DNA of 64,000 nucleotides from CAZXGD01 sp046350455 (GTDB lineage: Bacteria; Planctomycetota; Phycisphaerae; Phycisphaerales; SM1A02). The notes beneath the pieces are model-generated. The model made no database searches and was not told the origin of the DNA. It worked only from the letters and a program-made list of their open reading frames with translations. Shown here one piece after another: positions 58,843 through 64,000 of the stretch. The stretch lies in assembly GCA_046350455.1 (NCBI GenBank), contig JAXMAM010000012.1, forward strand, positions 8,590 to 72,589, read 5' to 3'. The position numbers and the translations under genes are program-made. Each line of letters begins with the position of its first letter. Within the stretch, counting starts at the first letter, position 1.

Positions 58843-60246
58843 GTGAAAATTAGCCTTCTCTTTGGAGTTCTGGCCGCGAGCGGTTTGGCCATCACCATGG
58901 GTCAAATGAACGCAACCGCCCTTCCCGGCGACGAGGGTGACGGCGGCGCTGCTGCCGGCCCCGATGTGATCGTCGGCTCCATCCACAATGTGGCGAGCAA
59001 CTACGGCGCGGTGGGCGGCATCATGGCCTACTCGTTCGGCACCACCAGCTGCAACATCGGCACCCAGCAGCTGCTGTGGTACGACTTCGATCCGGATGGC
59101 GCTGGTCCAATCTCTTCTGCGGACCACCCCACCATTCCACAGAACGCCTACAAGGTGAAGGATGGTCGGATCACGCAGATCGGCGCCAGCTGGTGCAAGC
59201 ACGGCTTCTGCGCCCTGCAAGGCACGCTGTGCGGCTCCTGCTCGCCAGCAGGCGGCGGCTGCCCCAACCTGCTCGGCATCGGCTGCAGCGACCCGTACGA
59301 CGCTGGGCTGAACGGCAGCTACAGCGGCCTTGGCCCACGCTCGCAGATCAACCCCACCACAGGTTTGTTCCCCTTCCCATTCTCTGCCCCTTCGTCCAAC
59401 ACGACGATCGGCCGCAGGTGCCAGATTGCGGGGACGGACCTGAACCCAGCCCTCAACGCTGGCGCGGTGTACTTTGCTGAGTGCATGTACATCCACCGCC
59501 AGGATGCACAGGGCAACAACGACAACAACAACGCCAGCTACCGCAAGTTCACGGTTGGCTCGCTGCAGGGAAACGGCACCTACGCGCTGTCCCTGACGGG
59601 CTCCACCGTCCAGCAGAAGGCTGCTGTCTACGCGTGGAAGGATGTCCACACGGACGTCCTGGTGAGCGCTGTTGACGGCGCGGATGGCCGCTACATGGTG
59701 GCCTACCGTGTGACGAACAACGGCAACGGCACCTGGCACTACGAGTACGCCGTGGAGAACATGAACAGCGACGCCGCGGGCGCCTACTTCTCGCTGCCAC
59801 TGCCTGCGGGCGTGGTGGTGAGCAACTTTGGCTTCCACGACGTGCCAGCTCACTCCGGCGAGCCCTACAACAGCATTGACTGGGCTGTCACCACCACAGG
59901 TGGCCAGCTGCGCTGGTCCTGCACAGAGACGTTTGCGGGCAATCCAAACGCAAACGCGCTGCGCTGGGGCACCATGTACAACTTCTGGTTCGATGCCAAC
60001 ACGGCTCCGACCACGGCTGCAGGCGCCATCGGCCTGTTCAAGACTCCCGGCTCTGCCGTGGCCTTCACTGGCCTGGCACCAAGCGCTGTGGCGCTGCTGG
60101 GTGACCTGAACAACGACGGCATCGTGGACGGCACCGACCTGGGTCTCCTGCTGGGCCAGTGGGGTGGCACTGGCACGGGTGACCTGAACAACGATGGCAT
60201 CGTGGACGGCACGGACCTGGGCATGCTGCTGGCTGCCTGGAGCTGA
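58843..60246 (+). CDS. Secreted Cys-rich protein with dockerin-like Ca-binding tail
   Basis: A 467-residue exported protein starting at GTG 58843 with AGGAG seven bases upstream. Signal peptide about 1-22, then a Cys-rich region (CKHGFCALQGTLCGSCSPAG), a long beta-rich domain (YRVTNNGNGTWHYEYAVENM resembles planctomycete secreted proteins) and a C-terminal pair of near-identical loops, GDLNNDGIVDGTDLGLLLGQW and the same ending MLLAAW. The DxNxDG loops should bind calcium like dockerin repeats. Probably a cell-surface or extracellular protein; function unknown. Confidence 0.78.
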   Translation: MKISLLFGVLAASGLAITMGQMNATALPGDEGDGGAAAGPDVIVGSIHNVASNYGAVGGIMAYSFGTTSCNIGTQQLLWYDFDPDGAGPISSADHPTIPQNAYKVKDGRITQIGASWCKHGFCALQGTLCGSCSPAGGGCPNLLGIGCSDPYDAGLNGSYSGLGPRSQINPTTGLFPFPFSAPSSNTTIGRRCQIAGTDLNPALNAGAVYFAECMYIHRQDAQGNNDNNNASYRKFTVGSLQGNGTYALSLTGSTVQQKAAVYAWKDVHTDVLVSAVDGADGRYMVAYRVTNNGNGTWHYEYAVENMNSDAAGAYFSLPLPAGVVVSNFGFHDVPAHSGEPYNSIDWAVTTTGGQLRWSCTETFAGNPNANALRWGTMYNFWFDANTAPTTAAGAIGLFKTPGSAVAFTGLAPSAVALLGDLNNDGIVDGTDLGLLLGQWGGTGTGDLNNDGIVDGTDLGMLLAAWS

Positions 60247-60273
60247 TCGTCCCGCTGACTCCTGTTCGCTTCC

Positions 60274-60310
60274 CGCACCGCCCGGCAGTTCGCCGGGCGG
60301 TGCGTCTTTT
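60274..60310 (+). terminator. Terminator after the dockerin-tailed gene
   Basis: Perfect 13-bp stem CGCACCGCCCGGC / GCCGGGCGGTGCG with a 5-base loop, then TCTTTT. Confidence 0.92.
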
Positions 60311-60339
60311 GGGGCGGCAGTTTCACTACGCTGGGGCGC

Positions 60340-61023
60340 TTGGACCCTGACGTCGAACCAGCACCCGAGTGGCAGCCCCGCCGCAGCCGCGCGCCGCAGC
60401 GCCGCCTGGACCCGGTGGCGGTGGCAGCCCTCATCGCGGCCATCCTGCTGGGCTGGTGCCCGCTGACCAGCATTCCGGCCATGGTGCTGGGGGTGGTGTC
60501 GCTCCGCCGCATCGCGGCCCAGCCGCAGCGCCTGCGCGGCATGGGCTATGCGTGGTCGGCCATTGGCATCGCTGCAGTCCTCATGGTGACCACCATGTGG
60601 GGCGCCAGCCTGGCGCGCGAGTATCTGCTGGAGGAGCTGGGTGCGTCCACCAGTGCAGCGGTCACCGCGGTGCTCACCAAGGGTCCAGATGACAACGTGT
60701 GGGTGCAGGTGGGTGCAGGCGGGCCATCTCCCGAGGAGGCCGCTGCCTTTCAGGAGCAGGTGGAGGCGCTCATTGGCCCCGTGCGCGAGGTGCGCGTGAA
60801 CAACCTGCGCCCAGAGGGCATCATGGCGGCCACCTGGGAGGCCGCATTCACCGTGGATGGCGAGAAGGCTGTGGCCTTTGGCACGGCCCAGTTTGCGCAG
60901 GCCACAGACTTCCAGCCTGGCCGCCCCATGTTCCCACCACCCCTCTTCATGCGCTCCATCCTGCTGGATGTGGGCGGCAAGCGCATCTCGCTGCCACCTG
61001 GTGCCTGCGAGCCCAAGCCATGA
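60340..61023 (+). CDS. DUF4190-like small membrane protein
   Basis: A 227-residue protein with an Arg/Pro-rich N-terminus, two membrane helices (about 28-50 and 70-92; VAVAALIAAILLGWCPLTSI, then VLGVVSLRRIAA), and a 130-residue outer domain. The double-helix part resembles DUF4190. TTG start at 60340, seven bases after a TACGCT box. It is coupled to the next gene by ATGA. Confidence 0.62.
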   Translation: MDPDVEPAPEWQPRRSRAPQRRLDPVAVAALIAAILLGWCPLTSIPAMVLGVVSLRRIAAQPQRLRGMGYAWSAIGIAAVLMVTTMWGASLAREYLLEELGASTSAAVTAVLTKGPDDNVWVQVGAGGPSPEEAAAFQEQVEALIGPVREVRVNNLRPEGIMAATWEAAFTVDGEKAVAFGTAQFAQATDFQPGRPMFPPPLFMRSILLDVGGKRISLPPGACEPKP

Positions 61024-61682
61024 CCAGCCTCCCTCCCACGCATGCCCTGCCTGGCGCGCACCGCCGCTCTGTCCTGGCGCTGGCGTGCTGCCTCCTGGCG
61101 GTGCTGCCGCCACTCTGCCTGCTCTCGCCCATCCTGGGAGTCCTGGCGCTGCGGCAGATGCGGCGCCAGCCATCCATCGAAGGGCGGCCGCTGGCATGGG
61201 CTGGAATCGTGCTGGGAGGCCTGATCAGCGTGGGGTTCCTGGCCAGCACCGCGCTGGCGTGGCAGAGCTTCCAGGCGGTGGTGCGGCGCCCAGAGGCGCT
61301 GCTCCAGGCCGCCATGGCTGGTGATGCGCAGGCTGTCCGCGACCAGATGATCGGCGCTGGCGCAGAGGCCACCGCCGCAGATGTGGCGGGATGGAGCGCT
61401 GCTATGCGCAGCCGCTGGGGAGAGCTGGTGCGCGTGGAGCAGTCCAGCCGCCCCCCAGACCAGCCCCCGCAGGAAGCCCAGGGACAGGTGATCCTGCACG
61501 CTGCCTACACCGCTGTCTTTGCGAAGGGGCAGGTGCCGGTGATGGTGGTGTTCGCGTCGCCCAAGGACTCCATGGCGCCCCTGTTCGCCCTACGCATCCT
61601 GCGCCTGGAGCTGGAACCTGCCGAAGGACCGCGTATCGTGTTCCCGGCTGCCCCTCCCGCTGCCCCTCCCGCTGCGCCATGA
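61020..61682 (+). CDS. DUF4190-like small membrane protein, second copy
   Basis: A 220-residue paralogue-like protein: two helices (RSVLALACCLLAVLPPLCLL with SPILGVLALRQM, and LAWAGIVLGGLISVGFLAST) followed by an outer domain with LLQAAMAGDAQAVRDQM and an Ala/Pro tail. It overlaps both neighbours by four bases, so it is made together with the upstream protein and the MlaF-type ATPase, hinting at a shared envelope role. Confidence 0.62.
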   Translation: MTSLPPTHALPGAHRRSVLALACCLLAVLPPLCLLSPILGVLALRQMRRQPSIEGRPLAWAGIVLGGLISVGFLASTALAWQSFQAVVRRPEALLQAAMAGDAQAVRDQMIGAGAEATAADVAGWSAAMRSRWGELVRVEQSSRPPDQPPQEAQGQVILHAAYTAVFAKGQVPVMVVFASPKDSMAPLFALRILRLELEPAEGPRIVFPAAPPAAPPAAP

Positions 61683-62578
61683 GCGAGACCACCGCATCAC
61701 CCGCCGAGAACATGATCGAGGTCAGGGACCTTGTCATGCGCTTTGGCAAGCAGACTGTGCTGGCTGGCCTGAACCTGCAGGTGCGCCGCGGCGAGACGCT
61801 GGTGGTGATGGGCGGCAGTGGCTGCGGCAAGAGCACGCTGCTGCGCCTGATGATCGGCGCGCTGAAGCCATCGGAAGGAAGCATCAAGCTGCTTGGGCAG
61901 GACCTTGGCCAGGTGGACGACCAGGGCTTTGACTCCATGCGCCGGCGGTTTGGCATCCTGTTCCAGAGCGGCGCGCTCTTCCAGAGCATGAGCATCGCAG
62001 AGAATGTGGCGCTGCCCATGCGCGAGCTGACTGATCTGCCAGAGGACCTCATTCAGCTGCAGGTGAAGATGAAGCTGGAGGCTGTGGGCTTGCGCGAGCA
62101 CGCGGACAAGTTCCCAGCGCAGATCTCGGGCGGCATGAAGAAGCGCGCTGGCCTGGCGCGCGCGCTGGCGCTGGACCCGGAGATCATCTTCTACGACGAG
62201 CCCAGCGCAGGCCTTGACCCTGTGACCAGCGCTGAGATTGACCAGCTAATCCTGACCCTGACCAAGAAGCTGGGCGTGACCAGCGTGGTGGTCACGCACG
62301 AGATGGACAGCGCCTTCACCATCGCAGACCGCATGGTGACGCTGGACAAGGGGCGGACGCTCAAGATCGCGCCGCGCGCGGAGTATGAGCGCATCCGCAA
62401 TCTGACACCCGACCAGGCCGCCATGCTGAGCGAGGACGACCGCATCGTCCGGCAGTTTGTGCGTGGCGAGGCGTTCGGCCCCATCACAGACCGCCGCACC
62501 ATGACCAGCTACGCAGACGACCTGATGGGCCTGCTGTCGCCCATGCCAGGCATCTCAAGCATCACGCCCACGCGATAG
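61679..62578 (+). CDS. MlaF-type ABC transporter ATPase
   Basis: A 299-residue ATPase of phospholipid/MCE transporters. Walker A GGSGCGKSTLLRLM, Q-loop FGILFQSGALFQSMSIAENV, signature ISGGMKKRAGLARALALDPE, Walker B IIFYDEPSAGLDPVTSAEID and H-loop VVVTHEMDSAF. The SGGMKKR form is typical of MlaF. MlaE and MlaD are not adjacent; the two MCE proteins at 38-41 kb are natural partners. A roughly 45-residue C-terminal tail follows. Confidence 0.9.
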   Translation: MSETTASPAENMIEVRDLVMRFGKQTVLAGLNLQVRRGETLVVMGGSGCGKSTLLRLMIGALKPSEGSIKLLGQDLGQVDDQGFDSMRRRFGILFQSGALFQSMSIAENVALPMRELTDLPEDLIQLQVKMKLEAVGLREHADKFPAQISGGMKKRAGLARALALDPEIIFYDEPSAGLDPVTSAEIDQLILTLTKKLGVTSVVVTHEMDSAFTIADRMVTLDKGRTLKIAPRAEYERIRNLTPDQAAMLSEDDRIVRQFVRGEAFGPITDRRTMTSYADDLMGLLSPMPGISSITPTR

Positions 62579-62669
62579 GTGCGCGACAGCAGGGAATGCA
62601 ATGGCGCAGGACGCGCCTGGGACAGCTGGAGGCAGCGGACCCGAAGGTGGATGAAAGGAGCATGGACGC

Positions 62670-64000
62670 GTGAAGCCGTATCCGCAGACGTTGAAGGGCG
62701 CACGGGTGGTGGTGATGGGCCTTGGCCAGTTTGGCGGTGGGCTGGGCACCACGCGCTGGCTGGTGCAGCACGGCGCCCGCGTGCTGCTGACCGACAAGGC
62801 AGACGAAGCCAAGCTGGCCAAGCCGCTGGCGGCGCTGGCGCCGCTCCTGCAGCACGGCTCTGTGGAGCTGCGCCTGGGGCGGCACGAACCAGCAGATTTT
62901 GCCGCCGCAGACCTGGTGGTGGCCAATCCAGCAGTGCCGCTGCCGTGGGCAGACCCCAACATCGCTGCTGCGCAGGCTGCTGGCACGCCAGTAACCACTG
63001 AGATCCGACTGGCTGTGGAGCAGCTGGACCGCACCTGCACGGTGGGCGTGACTGGGAGCGCTGGCAAGAGCAGCACCACGGCCATGATCGCCCGCCTGCT
63101 GGCTGGCCCTCCGCATCACGCGCGCATGGGTGGCAACTTTGGCGGCAGCCTGCTGGGGCAGGCTGCTGCGCCGGGCATGTGGACGGTGCTGGAGCTCTCG
63201 AGCGCCATGCTGTGGTGGCTGGGCCCGGGTGCCGCGCTGGCTGGGCAAAGGCCCTGGTCGCCGCGCGTGGCGGTGCTGACCAATCTGGCGCCCAATCACG
63301 TGGACTGGCATGGGTCCGTCCAGCACTACTACGAGAGCAAGGCGCAGATCTGTGCTGCGCAGCAGGCTGGCGACGCGTTCATCACCCTGTTTGGCGCAGA
63401 GCAGCCAGCGCAGGCCGCCGCGGCTGCACGCGCCTGCACTGCGCTGGGCGCATGGTGGGAGCGCGGCGCGGGCGCTGCCAACGCGCCAAGCCCGTCGCAG
63501 CTGGATGACCTGCTGCAGCACATTCACCTGCCGTACGTGCCGGGCGAGCATCAGCGCCGCAACGGGCGCCTGGCCATCCTGGCTGCAGAGGCTGCTGTGG
63601 CGGCCACTGGCGCTGGCCCAGACCGCGCTGCGCTCCTGGCCCTGCTGCGCGAGCATCGCGCCCTGCCCCACCGCCTGGAGTTCGTGGGCGAGTACCGCGG
63701 CATCAAGTGCTACAACGACTCCAAGAGCACCACGCCCGACGCCACGCTACTGGCAGTGGCTGCCTTCCCAGAACCCAAGCGCATCCACCTGATCGCTGGC
63801 GGCTACGACAAGAAGATTGATCTGGCCCCCATCCGGCAGCTGGCTGCAGAGCTGGCGGGCGTCTACGCCATTGGCACCACCGCGCCGCAACTGTGCGGGC
63901 CAGATGGAACGCAGGCGTGCGGCACGCTGCCAGAGGCCATCCGCTGCGCCAAGGCGCGCGCCCAGCCTGGCGATGTGCTGCTGCTTTCTCCAGGCTGCGC
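62670..64000 (+). CDS. murD: UDP-N-acetylmuramoylalanine-D-glutamate ligase, 3'-truncated by the window
   Basis: 443 residues are visible from GTG 62670; the gene runs off the end. VVVMGLGQFGGGLGTTRWLV opens the UDP-binding domain, CTVGVTGSAGKSSTTAMIAR is the ATP loop, NLAPNHVDWHGS and YYESKAQI form the central motif and YNDSKSTTPDATLLAV the C-terminal domain. It adds D-Glu to UDP-MurNAc-L-Ala in the cytoplasm. AGGAG lies about nine bases upstream. Separated from murG-ftsW by 8.7 kb and on the other strand. Confidence 0.94.
   Translation, partial: MKPYPQTLKGARVVVMGLGQFGGGLGTTRWLVQHGARVLLTDKADEAKLAKPLAALAPLLQHGSVELRLGRHEPADFAAADLVVANPAVPLPWADPNIAAAQAAGTPVTTEIRLAVEQLDRTCTVGVTGSAGKSSTTAMIARLLAGPPHHARMGGNFGGSLLGQAAAPGMWTVLELSSAMLWWLGPGAALAGQRPWSPRVAVLTNLAPNHVDWHGSVQHYYESKAQICAAQQAGDAFITLFGAEQPAQAAAAARACTALGAWWERGAGAANAPSPSQLDDLLQHIHLPYVPGEHQRRNGRLAILAAEAAVAATGAGPDRAALLALLREHRALPHRLEFVGEYRGIKCYNDSKSTTPDATLLAVAAFPEPKRIHLIAGGYDKKIDLAPIRQLAAELAGVYAIGTTAPQLCGPDGTQACGTLPEAIRCAKARAQPGDVLLLSPGC

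Noticed and set aside
58843..60246. Cellulosome component
   Set aside because: Dockerin-like loops alone are common at planctomycete protein ends and there is no carbohydrate-active domain.

Overview
The window is G+C-rich and codes densely on both strands with no large mobile island. It most likely comes from a planctomycete, probably class Phycisphaerae. The evidence is secreted proteins ending in a Pro-Gly-Ala / hydrophobic / Arg-Arg-Arg-Arg sorting tail, a dockerin-like Ca-binding tail on a Cys-rich secreted protein, tandem membrane proteins carrying a planctomycete-style MVALERWR / YP / LVP / DPW domain, chorismate dehydratase of the futalosine menaquinone route, a plant-type ferredoxin-NADP reductase and a peptidoglycan gene set (murA, murG, ftsW, murD, alr). 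The lineage is inferred from protein style, not from rRNA. I saw no rRNA, tRNA, CRISPR array or prophage.

Layout. 0-2.8 kb: a redoxin, a multiply frameshifted DsbD-domain remnant, a 436-bp palindromic element bounded by inverted 34-bp repeats, and a rhodanese-like lipoprotein lacking the catalytic Cys. 2.8-10 kb: a solitary atpG, a PhnP-like hydrolase overlapping thiE, a superoxide dismutase with two credible starts, a lipoprotein, and an amidohydrolase overlapping a site-2 protease. 10-14.5 kb: rpsP-trmD-rplS-queD, then a REP-associated tyrosine transposase bracketed by the same 34-bp repeats (one copy supplies the C-terminus of QueD), a glyoxalase-like protein and coaD. 14.5-24 kb: a structured, possibly transcribed non-coding stretch with a terminator, then five tandem paralogues of a membrane protein with an IWRxFPELD head and a zinc ribbon; two are frameshifted and one is a short form. 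24-30.6 kb: dehydratase/ACP/dehydratase trio, ftsK, a CPBP protease, rplM-rpsI. 30.6-43 kb: a multi-HTH regulator with mqnA and alr, a helicase, psuG, rho, two MCE (MlaD) proteins, a SPOUT methyltransferase, murA. 43-55.6 kb: FNR, a TPR protein, rpsR, a degenerate GGDEF protein, a phosphoesterase, mvaB, ygfZ, an M42 peptidase, murG-ftsW, miaB. 55.6-64 kb: three tandem secreted paralogues, a secreted dockerin-tailed protein, two small membrane proteins, an MlaF-type ATPase and the 5' part of murD.

The best candidates for something undescribed are the tandem zinc-ribbon membrane-protein array (14.9-24.0 kb) with the structured RNA-like region in front of it, and the 34-bp repeat/transposase system, whose ends reach into gene termini and promoters. 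A recurring TANNNT box 6-10 bases before start codons also suggests that leaderless transcripts are common in this organism.
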